Source of the DNA: Branchipolynoe longqiensis
Taxonomy: Eukaryota; Annelida; Polychaeta; Phyllodocida; Polynoidae
Direction of reading: 5' to 3'
Assembly: GCA_030323885.1 (NCBI GenBank)
Contig: CM059194.1
Span: 7,277,686-7,341,685, forward strand
DNA length: 64,000 bases
Numbering within the stretch: the stretch's first letter is position 1; every line of letters starts with the position of its first letter. A program made the translations under genes and the position numbers. Of this stretch, positions 40,601-49,787 are shown in pieces. The notes beneath the pieces were generated by a model. That model did not search any database. It was given only the letters and a program-made list of their open reading frames with translations, and was not told the origin of the DNA.

Positions 40601-43600
40601 TTAGTAAATAAAAGCGCAGTTTCAGAATTAAAATGCAGGTTTTGTACCCTAACAAACTCTCTCCAGCATTGTGTGTACTGCTGCTATTGCATAAGTGGCA
40701 CAATACTTATTGTCAATACATAGAATTCAGTTCTGACGTGAATTCTTTCTGCAAACTCCATATTCCCGAGTGGTGTCATCGCTGACTCATATCTGAATAC
40801 TGAGAGAGGCATCCATCCGGAAAGGGACTACAAACAACTACAGAACTGACAACAAACAAAAACCGCAGAAATAGGAGGTGATAGGAAGGGAAGAGAAAGG
40901 CAAGGAAGGGAAGAGAAAGGCAAGGAAATGAGGGAATAGGAAAGGATAGGAAGGGAACTGAAGGTAAGGGAAAAGCAAGGACGGGAAGAGAAAGGCAAGG
41001 AAAGGAGAGAATAGGAAAGGATAGGAAGGGAAGGGATAGGAAGGTAAGGGAAAGCAAGCAAAGAGAATGATAGGACAGGAAGAGGGAAGGGATAGGAAAT
41101 GAAGGGTTATAGGGAGCGATAAAATAGCGGTATTATATTTCCCACCTCCAGAATAAAATAGCCACCTGCCCCCTAAATATGAGGTGAGCAAAGTTTGGTT
41201 AACACAAATACTCAATATTCCCAACACTACCCCTGATTATCACTAGGGATAAAACACCACTTGGTAATTGATATTGGCAGTATTATACCAGGGAGATAGC
41301 ATTATACTAGTACAGTGAAAGGCGTTAACAGGTGTTAACAGCAATACCAGATAAATCTCAGATTCCACGATACACCCAGCTGACACCAGCAGATTAGAAT
41401 TCATTGCTGTAGATGACAAAACTGAATAGAGCATCCTCACCATGTGTAGTGGGCCCTGATGGTGGAGTCTCCGAATTAACGTGAGCATACAGCTCAAACA
41501 CTCTAATTTAATCTAATCTAATAATAATATGCGTCTTACAGAGCCTCTCACAGACAAAGACTTGGACCCACCGAGGATTCTGTCGATGTGCGCCTTGGTC
41601 TTCGTCATCCTCTCAGGAGGCAGCTCATATTTGGCGCATGCGTGGTCAACCTGGTGGCGGTGACTGAAACCAACAAGGAAAATACAGAGCACACCCACAC
41701 AGCTAACAACACGTTAGAGCGGTCAACCCGCGATTACAACCACTTTAGATTGGTCCTAAATATTTTCATGTACATTATGATAGCCAATATAATTAGTTTT
41801 ACTTTGGTGATTAAAAAATAAGATTATTCAGTGAATGAAGATATTAATTGTTGTGTTCTCAGTGGTGGAGTGGTTAGAATGTCTGACCTTTTTCTATGTC
41901 AGACTCCTAATCTGAAGGTTGGTGGTTCGATTCCCCATGCCATCACCTCTCCCAATTTGGATTTCCACCTCTGTGTATAACTTAGTGTCATCAAAGGCCA
42001 GTTGCTCTCATACCACGTCTATGTTGTGGGGGGAGCTTACAAATCCATTGAGTCAGTAAAAGTGTAGGCTCAGGCTTTCTATCGACCAACTATCTAATGG
42101 TGAAAACAAGAATATTCAGACTTATCCATGATAGGCAGCATAAATCTTCGAGAAATAAAAAAGTTTAAACTCATAGATAGGTGAGAGATAAACGGGTTGT
42201 GATTGCAGTACAGAACGAGTGTTTCTCATTTAAATACAGGCACGCCAGCTTTGATTAAGAGTTCACAGCATAAAGTCGCATCCTATAAGTTATGAGTTTC
42301 TACCATATTCAAATGCGAATTAATGCTCCGCCCCTTTATACTCACATAATAGATTATATATCACATAAGTATGTTAAGGTGATCGTAACACTCCACTTTA
42401 CTTTACTTTGAAGGGTATTTTATTTTAAAGTGTTGCCTTTTGAAATATTTAAAGTGAAAACATGTCAAATTAATTTCAGTGTGCACATCGAAATGCTGGG
42501 CACTATAGGCTTCAACAGTGATAAGTTCTAATAAATGGACTTAGTATTGCCTTCTATGCAGCAACTAATACTTAATAAGTAAATCCATCAGTATCTAAGT
42601 TGGATGTGTAGAATCAAATCTAGATGAGTGTTTTGGTTTTGATAATTGTACACCAGTTGGATATGTGATATCGAATCTAGGTAAGTGTTTTAGTTTAGAA
42701 AATACCACGCTTTAAATAATATCGGTAATACCCACACTAAGTAATTAATCATATGAGTTGAATCCCTAATTTCCGTGTGGTAGGTTATGGATTAAAACCA
42801 CGGCCGAGTCAAACCAATGACATACAAATTTATACTTATCGCTACCCAGCCTGGCATTCAGCATTACTAGGATAGGGCAAGGAGCAGTGGAATGAGGAAG
42901 ATCAATGATCCAGCGTTGAAACTTCCCCTGCTTAATCAACGAATGTCAAAAACAAATTGAAAATGAAATACTGTACCTGAGGCAGAAGTTCTTGCGGCAG
43001 GCCGGACACGTGACTTGAGTGAGTTCCCTGACTGCGCAGCCGCCAACCTCACACGTGAAACTCTTCGGGCCTGTGTAGGTCCCATGGTTAGTCGCCACAT
43101 TCACCTACATAAATCAGCATAAAAAATAGTAAATCCATGCAGGGCATGCGAATCAAGAAGCTAAAGAAGTGAGACTGATTTGGCAACCGGCGAGCTAAAA
43201 ACACTATTTAAAATGCTCCAAAGTGGATGATGTTGCTGTAACTGATTCCTACTACATAATAATGTTGTCTGTGAGCAGTGAATGCTGTGTTTGTCATGTG
43301 GAATGTATTGAAGACATTTTGAAGGCATATAACCAAATTTCATGTGTCATTAATGGTCGTTGGAACACAATTTTAGTGTTCAATTGTCTAAATTTTTAAA
43401 GTACATGAAAGTTATAGATACAGTTCTGCTGATTCTAGTGATACCAAAGTTATCTCTGTATCTTAATTACAAGCTGAGATATGGCATTTTGAAATTTCCA
43501 TGAAAATGTTGCTTTTATTCCTAGGGTCAATTTGATATTTTAGCTGTTTTAAAAGTTGTATATCTGTCATATTTTTTGTTTTTCTTCCCGAAAGAAATTA

Positions 43601-46600
43601 ATGCAATATATATGATATATGAAACTTGAGTATGTGCTTAGTTTTGGTTTCCAAATATCTGCACATGTTCTAAGGCTTTGTGAATCTGATAATTTGGCCA
43701 CAGTTCGTTTTTGGATGAAAAAAGCCCTCAAAATTATATTTTAAAATGCTCATAACTTTTGAACCGATTATCACATCAAGATAAATTTCATACCACTGAA
43801 ATCAGTGTATAATGTTCTATCTGATTATCACAAAAGTGAAATACAAATAAACATTTAAAAAATCAGTTTGGAGTACCTACTAATATTTGTATAAGCATAT
43901 ATTATACTCAATATGATTTAAGAGCGACTGAAATATACACTAACCTGACTACAACTGTGAGCATCAAGGTTAATGTGGTCTTTGCTGAAAGGTACAAGAA
44001 CCTTTTATGAGTAGTAGAATAATTGTTATTTTTCACTATCATGTACTCAAATGGTCCATTGATATATGTAGCAATACGATACTGGTGAGCATAAGTGTGA
44101 CATTCATGACATGGACACCAAATTTGAAAACCCACTGAAAATGTCACAATAATTGACATTTAAAAAGAAAATTGTATTGAGGCTGTATTTATACTGTCCA
44201 TAGCATATAAGCCCGGGTACCCAGGCTTGTTTTCAATGCTGGCCAGTTGTAGTGTTGGTGTTATCTTACCACACAGTGGCTGCTGATAAGGTATTTGATT
44301 GCCTGCATTTCAGTAGCAGATAGATAATTGGTTGGTATGGTTAATAGCCTATGTTAGTTTTTTTTGATTTTCTTGGTATATATGTATTTATTTTTTCTAC
44401 TCTTATTACTAGACTATCCTACTCCTATTTACATATCATAGGCTTGTACGTAGCTGTGTGGTGTGTTATCTGGCTACTTTTGGCATGGTTACCTTCCATT
44501 GGGTGTCCCGCTGGTGGGCTGTGACATATCACATGCCCCTTTGCAGTGCAGCTTATTGGGGGTTTCCTAGCCATATTTTGCACAGATAGTTTTTAGGTCA
44601 GGAATTTGTCGTTCCTTTACCGTTTATTTGGCTTCTGGTCTGCTTTAGTAGTGGCGCATTATTTGCTCTAGTAGCCCTTTGTGGTTTTGTTAGAAGTTTA
44701 ATGTTTGGACTATAGCTATATGCTAATGTTTTCAAATGAATTATTTCAAGAAAATACATAGAAATAGACAGACATATCTTTAACACAAATATATTTTTTT
44801 TAAAGTTAAATATGATTTGTTATGTTCGTCCAATTGACTGTTTATTGTAACATTTATTACAAAACAGACATACAGTTTTAAATTTTTTTTCTTCTTTTTA
44901 TTGAGGCTGTATTTATACTGTCCATAGCATATAAGCCTGGGTATTCAGGCTTGTTTTCAATGCTGGCCAGCTGTAGTGTTGGTGTTGTCTTATCACACAG
45001 TAGCTGCTGATAAGGTATTTGATTGCCTGTATTTCAGTAGCAGATAGATAGTTGGTTGGTCTGGTTAGTAGTCTATGTTAATTTTTTTGGATTTTCTTGG
45101 CATATATGTGCTTTATTTTTTCTACTCTTATTTCTAGACTAGCCTACTCCTATTTACATATCATAGGCTTGTACGTAGCTGTGAGGTGTGTTATCTGGGT
45201 GCTTTTGGTATGGTTACCTTCCATTGGGCGTCTCGCTGGTGGGCCGTGACATGTATCACCTGCCCCTTTGCGGTGCAGCTTAGTTGGGGGTTCCTAGCCT
45301 TATTTTGCACAGATATTTTTTGTATGTTTTTAGGTCAGGAATTTGTCGTTCCTTTACTGTTTGGGCATTCCACACCTTGGCAGCCATTTCTAGCGTGCTT
45401 CTCTCGTGAGCTTTTATTTGGCTTCTGGTCTGCTTTAGTAGTGGCGCATTATTTGCTCTAGTTGCCCTTTGTGGTTTTGTTAGGAGTTTATTGTCTTGAC
45501 TATAGCTGTATGCTAATGTTTTCAGATGAATTATTCTCCTATTTTCTAGCAATTTTACTTTGGTTCTTTTGTGTATGTCATAGGTGGGGTGCAGCTTGTC
45601 TACTCTGAGGCAGATTTTCAGGGCTCTGTTCTGTAGTGTTTGCAGTTTTTTTAGAAGTTCTTTCTTTGCACCCATGTAGTTTACATCTCCATAGTCAAAA
45701 TAGGGTAGCACCATGCCCTTGAAGATTTTTATTGACATTTCTTGTGTCATGTAGTCTCTTAGCTTTGCAAATAGCCACAGTTTGTGGTTTACCTTTTGGA
45801 CAATTTTGTTTATACATAGGTTGTAGTTTAGTTGGCTGTCCAACTCAAGGCCTAGGTATTTGTAATGGTCTACATTTTCTAGTGTTTGGCTTCCTAGCTT
45901 ACAGTGTAGTTTTCTTTCTGGCATTTGTTTATGTGAGAAGAGAACTGTTTTTGACTTGCTTGTGTTGATGGTTATTTTGTTGGACTCACACCACTCATCC
46001 AGTTTTAGTAGGAGCTTGTTTAGTTTAGTTATTACCTCCTCTTCTGTGGTTTTACATCGCTTTATTTTGATAAAGCAAGCGATGCTTATATTATAATTTC
46101 CAATGGATTGTTATTGCCATGGATATTGTCTGAAAGAAAACAAGGTGATTTAAAAAATTAATTTGTGCTGTTGTGTGTACCTTTAAATGTTTGTCACTGT
46201 AATGTAACAGACATGACGGGTAATGAACGTTACCACATTTTTAAGGCACTACAAATCCATAAGAAATTAATTTTCCTTGCAATTTTCTTTTAGTGTAGGT
46301 GTTTAGGTTCTTTTATATGCCTGCTGCATCCAGGATGACTCCATTATCAGTTATTAATGACTAGAAATTGCCCATTCAATATTACCAGTCAGAAATGTCA
46401 TGATTTTGGTTACCATTTTGATGGGGTTTTAGAAGAAAAATGTGCATAACATTTACAGTTTTTAAATAAACACTACTAAGTTTCCTGAGGTATGTCTCCT
46501 ATCCCTAAACTATATGTTAGACGAAAGATACGTGATATTAACTCAAAGATAGCTGTGCTAACACAATATGAAATGTAGGTGTCTGCATTCTCATCAGTAT

Positions 46601-47611
46601 CGTATTTTTACAAATATGAAAAGCACCAAGGAGAAATACAATCACGGTAAAATATTGTCTCTGGCAAAAGCAGAAATCTATGGTGAGGTTATTTGTAAAT
46701 TAATGACATCGTTATCCTAGTAACTATTGCCTTACATTCTTCAATCTGTCGTTCGGCCCTAATGATCTAATGACTGTTCTCAGGGATGTCGGCTAGGAAA
46801 TACTTAACAAGACTTAGAAAGTAGTGTAAACCATAATATCACTTTCCTGTATTTGTACTAAGGTAGAAATAAAAATCCTTCTTTTGTGCAACCAAAATCT
46901 TAGTTTTCCTCCAGTACTTAAAATATGAGAAAAAAACAAAGCTGTCAGACAATTAACAATATATATTCTGAACAAAGTAATTTATTTCATTAGCATTCCA
47001 AAGAATTTATGACATTCAAGTTAGGTTTTGAACAAGAAATGTAAGCAAAATCCGATGGATTCGTCCAAAAATGATGTAAAATTATCGATAATCCTGACTT
47101 TATCCAACACATACGTGAGTATCAGACGAAGGTGCAAACACTGCTTTCAGTCAATTTAATTTTTTTTGTTAGGTATGCCTTAAAACCTATGTACATCCAC
47201 CTTTCTCTTCCTGTGATGCAACAGAGCGACTAGTAATAGCAATGCCGCAATGGGGTACTGGGTTCGAGCTCAAATAGCCCATTCTAATCTAAGTATGATC
47301 TTTCAATAACAATATCTGTGTAAGGAATACATGATAAATCACGTGATCAGATATTTAATAAAGATGAGTCATAGGGCGTATCCCTCCCAAACTGATCAAC
47401 TACTCGCATTATGTCTCAATTGTTTTTTTGGGGGTTGTTGCTTTTAGCAACAAGTAGTTCCAAATTGATAAAGTTATCACAAACATTTCAATTTAACCAG
47501 ATATAATAATATATGCATGTATGAATGTACAGTATGGAATCTTATTGAAATTCCATATTCTTAATTACCAGAATGTCTCCGAACAACTGGCACATTTGAT
47601 CGGCAAGAAAT
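37473..47611 (-). CDS. zfand1: zfand1 homologue, AN1-type zinc-finger protein (seven exons, start exon missing)
   Basis: ZFAND1 is a cytosolic protein with two AN1 zinc fingers and a C-terminal ubiquitin-like region; in mammals it helps bring p97 and the proteasome to arsenite-induced stress granules. Minus-strand exons are 47611-47569, 43984-43945, 43104-42977, 41663-41572, 40405-40209, 37962-37882 and 37640-37473. Each junction has GT-AG ends and the phases chain without a break: 2 bases left, 0, 2, 1, 0, 0, stop. The first AN1 finger spans exons 1 and 2 shown here plus the missing start exon; the second spans exons 3 and 4. The middle and C-terminal exons carry the conserved ALMKIK-like, TERVYLRVVLP and WSVGRLID motifs of the family. 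The start-codon exon should lie beyond 47611 and was not found. Confidence 0.9.
37882..37962 (-). CDS. zfand1: zfand1 exon with WSVGRLID motif
   Basis: An 81-nt phase-0 exon between ctctcctcag and gtaggc, encoding VWSVGRLIDAAASMAGLQND and NNVATAK. The (W)-S-(V/I)-G-(R/K)-x-(I)-D...LQNDNN block is diagnostic for ZFAND1. Confidence 0.92.
37984..38616. mobile_element. CAGGGTC-ended MITE, copy 4, with a nested MITE
   Basis: The outer ends are cagggtccgtacacatgtg and ccttacggaccctg. The body has ggaattcaaggctttttcaa words. It is interrupted at 38184-38544 by an AGTTGCATAGTCC MITE. It lies in the zfand1 intron, about 20 bp upstream of the 37962 exon. Confidence 0.7.
38184..38544. mobile_element. 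AGTTGCATAGTCC MITE, copy 3 (nested)
   Basis: Ends ataagttgcatagtccgatc and tcggactgtgtaactttaa. The insertion point in the outer element corresponds to ggttaaattc, so TTAA was the probable target. Confidence 0.7.
38899..39228 (-). mobile_element. Lophotrochozoan-style SINE, uninterrupted copy
   Basis: Same family as 36303-37174: tttattttatttaacgacgc, atcggctattggacatcaaa, tatgcactatcccacagaca and a tRNA-like end gagctacgtcccgctcc. Near-perfect flanking repeats acatttagaaa (38888-38898) and acatctagaaa (39229-39239) suggest the target duplication. Confidence 0.8.
39272..39335 (+). mobile_element. SINE fragment with alternative tail
   Basis: Contains gcattactaggatagggcaa followed by ggagcagtgggatgaggaag, the tail type shared with 16535-16740 and 42850-42920. 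Confidence 0.55.
39430..39870 (+). repeat. 5S rRNA-derived tandem repeat
   Basis: Three copies (about 39430-39515, 39664-39765 and 39770-39870) carry a 5S rRNA 3'-half signature: in the third copy cagtacttagatgggtgacc then acctgggaatacgaggtgc, corresponding to the box C promoter region and the following stem of 5S genes. Each is followed by the same non-5S segment, atcctgatacaggcttatag and cctaccaaatcagtggtgg. The 5' half of 5S is absent, so these are not functional 5S genes. A SINE fragment interrupts the first copy. Confidence 0.7.
39515..39668 (-). mobile_element. tRNA-headed SINE fragment (minus)
   Basis: Middle part of the family in reverse: gcacgggtaccgatttgtga, tgcgcattcatggcgacttt, cactcagtcacattatcctg-like and aaccagtccttatcctatcc. 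Confidence 0.7.
40209..40405 (-). CDS. zfand1: zfand1 linker and conserved middle exon
   Basis: This 197-nt exon lies between tttcaattcag and gtgagc. A Lys/Gly-rich start (ESKKSQPVKGKGKGRKSK) is followed by VTLMKIKMSATGDRGVPDTE, RVYLRVVLPAGTANHSKPMY and FSK. The ALMKxK-x-A-x-GD...P-x-TER-(I/V)-Y-x-x-V-x-LP...SKPM-(F/Y)-F pattern is characteristic of ZFAND1 after the AN1 fingers. Confidence 0.92.
40840..41110. repeat. Polypurine GGAAGGGAA tract
   Basis: About 270 bp of almost pure A/G on the + strand (units of ggaagggaagagaaaggcaa) in a zfand1 intron. The minus-strand Leu/Pro/Ser-rich open frames are artefacts. Confidence 0.9.
41572..41663 (-). CDS. zfand1: zfand1 exon completing the second AN1 finger
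   Basis: A 92-nt exon between ggtttcag and gtgggt. Its first T completes a Ser codon; then HRHQVDHACAKYELPPERMT and KTKAHIDRIL. H-R-H-Q-x-D-H-x-C supplies the last zinc ligands of the AN1 finger begun in the previous exon. Confidence 0.92.
41858..42115 (+). mobile_element. SINE with Ser/Leu-tRNA-like head
   Basis: The head gtggtggagtggttagaatg, a mirrored middle (gtctgacct and gtcagactc, gtcagact), and ggtggttcgattccccatgc look like a long-variable-arm tRNA. A body with ggatttccacctctgtgtat and cagttgctctcataccacg follows. An inverted copy is at 63655-63905. It lies in a zfand1 intron. Confidence 0.75.
42440..42720. mobile_element. Diverged AGTTGCATAGTCC MITE remnant
   Basis: Shares ggttctaataaa-, ctatgcagcaact-, cagtatctaagttg- and gtgttttggttttga-like words with the minus strand of the MITE at 33719-34068, but the ends are not recognisable. 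Confidence 0.45.
42765..42920 (+). mobile_element. tRNA-headed SINE with alternative tail, fragment
   Basis: A degraded head then acggccgagtcaaaccaatg, ttatcgctacccagcc, tactaggatagggcaagg, then agcagtggaatgaggaaga. Confidence 0.65.
42977..43104 (-). CDS. zfand1: zfand1 exon with second AN1 zinc finger
   Basis: This 128-nt exon lies between gatttatgtag and gtacag. It encodes VNVATNHGTYTGPKSFTCEV, then GGCAVRELTQVTCPACRKNF and CL plus two bases. The pattern F-x-C-x(4)-C-...-(E/R)-L-x-x-V-x-C-P-x-C-x-K-N-F-C-L is the AN1 finger of ZFAND1. An acceptor 34 nt further in (acctacacag) would break the frame, so the upstream AG was chosen. Confidence 0.93.
43105..43944 (-). other. zfand1 intron, nothing recognised
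   Basis: A/T-rich with no element or exon supported. Confidence 0.4.
43945..43984 (-). CDS. zfand1: zfand1 40-nt micro-exon of the first AN1 finger
   Basis: The exon follows gtacctttcag and ends cag|gttagt. The first C completes the Cys codon from the previous exon; then KDHINLDAHSCSQ. C-x2-H-x5-H-x-C is the second half of an AN1 finger. The exon is too short for an ORF scan and was recognised by phase and ligand spacing. Confidence 0.88.
44170..44800 (-). mobile_element. LINE 3' fragment, copy 1
   Basis: Same sequence as the 3' part of the LINE at 44895-46100 (for example ttgaggctgtatttatactg, tccatagcatataagcc and cagtagcagatagataattg), in the same orientation. It is shorter: its minus-strand frame retains KLLTKPQRATRANNAPLLKQ. 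Confidence 0.8.
44895..46100 (-). mobile_element. LINE reverse transcriptase C-terminal part, copy 2
   Basis: The minus frame 45280-45924 (214 aa) encodes NVDHYKYLGLELDSQLNYNL, VNHKLWLFAKLRDYMTQEMS, KIFKGMVLPYFDYGD and YMGAKKELLKKLQTLQNRAL, the thumb/C-terminal domain of a jockey/CR1/L2-like reverse transcriptase. It matches the LINE at 24630-26815 (YLGVDLDRQLNYDLC, YYMTENMAIKIYKGM). The catalytic domain is lost (5' truncation). It lies in the 3.6-kb zfand1 intron between the two first-finger exons. Confidence 0.88.
46101..47568 (-). other. zfand1 intron, nothing recognised
   Basis: A/T-rich intron sequence; no repeat family or exon recognised. Confidence 0.4.
47569..47611 (-). CDS. zfand1: zfand1 43-nt exon, first half of AN1 finger 1
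   Basis: Between tttctttgcag and gtaatt. It needs one base (G) from a previous exon to read D, then FLPIKCASCSETF, and leaves TG for the Cys codon completed by the next exon. D-F-L-P-x-x-C-x-x-C-x-x-x-F-C is the start of the ZFAND1 N-terminal AN1 finger. The exon carrying the Met and the first Cys pair must lie at higher coordinates and was not identified. Confidence 0.88.
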
Positions 47612-47734
47612 CTGCAAAGAAAAATAAAGTAAAGATGCTGAGACCGATACAGATTGTATTGACAAGTGCATAGCAATTCCACATGCTATCTACAGAAAAA
47701 CACCACTGATAGGGCCTACTCTATCACCAATTAA

Positions 47735-47930
47735 TCTGGACAGGGTGACCGAATCATTAAGAGCACCAGCTGGCTTTCCGTGTGGAAGGTCATCAGGTCA
47801 AAGTCAAACTCTAACTGAATCAAACCAATGTCAATGACTTACAAAATTGACACTTTCACTACTTAGCTTGGTGCATTACGAGCAATGCCAGCATTGTGCA
47901 AAGACCGGTTTTCTCAGTACAGTACAACCC
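47735..47930 (+). mobile_element. tRNA-headed SINE, diverged
   Basis: Contains gggtgaccgaatcattaaga, ggtcatcaggtcaaagtc, gaatcaaaccaatg, gacttacaaaattgacactt and tgtgcaaagaccgg. The 3' part is largely lost. Confidence 0.6.
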
Positions 47931-47934
47931 TGCT

Positions 47935-48615
47935 AAAGGCACTGTCACATTGCGACGCATCTTGCAAGCATGCGGCCAATGCGTAAAATCACTTTTTTAC
48001 ATTGAAAAGCATCAAACTTTTCGGCATGGGGGGCAAAGTTGGACATATACATACCATATGGCCAACGTATGACAAATGTGCCTCCTGGCGACAATCGCTC
48101 TAATTACGCTCATGGTATGTTCGCAGAACGCCGGTGAACGTTATATACGTTATTCGGTCGCCAAAACTACACCTCATATGTTACATACATCAAGACACGC
48201 TGGAGAAACTCTAAATGTACGTTAGACATGCGTTAGACATATGTTAGACATACATTGTCAGTAGGCGGACTACGTTCCCACTGCCTTTAACGTAGGTCAA
48301 CCTAGTGCAACGTAATGCAATGTAGTGAACAACGTTTGTCTAACATACATCGAACATACGTCTAACATACATCGACATATGCCTAATGTATACATAATGT
48401 ACGGCCGACGTAAAATCCACACGTTGTCGAACGCCAAAAGTTTTGTGCATGCACAAAACTTTGCCGACCCCCTGACGCGCGATGCCATATCTTGACGAAC
48501 GTCAACGTACATTAACATATACCAAGAAGCGCCTAACGCATAACGATGTATCCCGACATAGCATTAAAAAATCACATATGTCGGCGCGATGTGTCGTAAT
48601 GTGAGAACCCCTTCA
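47935..48615. mobile_element. Palindromic MITE with CATACGT/ACGTATG words
   Basis: The ends aaaggcactgtcacattgcg and cgtaatgtgagaacccctt are inverted repeats similar to those of the MITE at 6276-6692 (gctgtcacatta, taatgtgaaag). The interior is dense in acatacgt, catatg and gacatac words on both strands. Confidence 0.6.
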
Positions 48616-48769
48616 ACCAAGCTCGGTTAAGCCAAACGATCGGTTAATCCAAACTTTTTTCGGCGGCCCGGCAAAATACTACTATACTTCCGATACGGCT
48701 AAACCAAACTTTCATGTGGTTATATACGACGTCATATATACAAGGTGATTTACTCTTTATAGGCGAACT

Positions 48770-48923
48770 ATCTGATAATGACGAGTCGGAGCACAATCTA
48801 TGGTATGCCAAGTTCAAGGTACAAAACGAAGTCATCAAATTCAAGCTGGATTCAGGAGCTCAAGCAAATGTCATATCTAAAGAAGTATACGAAAAGCTAC
48901 AGATAAACCAAATGTCAATATAA
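48770..48923 (+). mobile_element. Retroelement aspartic protease fragment
   Basis: The frame encodes WYAKFKVQNEVIKFKLDSGA then QANVISKEVYEKL. I/F-K-L-D-S-G-A-Q-A-N-V-I is the active-site strand (D-(S/T)-G-A) of an LTR-retrotransposon aspartic protease. The frame stops just after, at 48921-48923, where LINE-like sequence begins. No LTR or reverse transcriptase of this element is seen. Confidence 0.7.
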
Positions 48924-49545
48924 CCATAGATGGCACAAACATAGAACAAGTATCCGAATTCATATATCTCGGACAAAAGATTACAAATGATGGGAGATGT
49001 GAGGAAGAAATTAAAAGAAGGATAACAATAGCCCGAACAACATTCTCCAAAATGTATAGAGTGTTAACATCAAGTAAGATATTAATACAAACAAGGAAGC
49101 GTATTCTTCAGTGTTATGTGTGGTCTACTCTAATGTATGGGGCAGAGACATGGACAATCTCTAAGAAAATGTACAAACGTTTAGCAGCATTTGAGATGTG
49201 GACTTATCGAAGGATGATGAAAATATCATGGACAAAGAAGATCACCAACAAAGAAGTTCTCAGAAAAATTAAAATAAGAAAAGCTTGTTTGCCACTATAC
49301 AGACAAAGAAACTTATTTATTTTGGCCACATCATTCGTCAGAGTTCAATATACCGTACATTGTTGGAAGGGAAGGTGAATGGCAGCAGAGGGAGAGGGAG
49401 ACCAAGAACATCATGGTTTACAAATATTTCACAGTGGACAGGCTTGAATTATTCACAGTCTATCAGAACAGCACAACATCGGGACAAGTGGAGAACCATT
49501 GCATCCAACCCTCGACTAGAGGATGGAACTATTGATTGATTGATT
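48924..49545 (+). mobile_element. LINE C-terminal fragment (endonuclease-RT type)
   Basis: From 48924 the sequence reads TIDGTNIEQVSEFIYLGQK in frame, then RVLTSSKILIQTRKRILQCY, VWSTLMYGAETWTISKKMYK, RRMMKISWTKKITNKEVLRK and, after a frameshift near 49285, KLIYFGHIIRQSSIYRTLLE and GSRGRGRPRTSW. This is the C-terminal region of endonuclease-reverse transcriptase LINEs. It ends with an attgattgattgatt tail, a short microsatellite tail typical of several LINE clades. Confidence 0.8.
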
Positions 49546-49787
49546 GATGTATGCATGCATGTATATATACCTTGTATATATATTTGACGTATATACTAGA
49601 GCATATATAAAAGGAAGGGGGAGGGGCAACATCCACCTCATTTCCCCTTCCCCTCTATGGCCCTGCACAATAGGCCTACGTGGTCAAGCGAGGCTAATGA
49701 GGTCACGAGATTGGCCTAATTGGTTAATGGCCTCCGTGCATGATAATGGGTGTTTCAAAGTGAGTAACCAAACGGGTGATTCTGTAT

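Noticed and set aside
43063..43095. Alternative zfand1 acceptor acctacacag at about 43071
   Set aside because: Would start in the wrong phase relative to the preceding 40-nt exon; the upstream AG at 43105-43106 keeps the frame.
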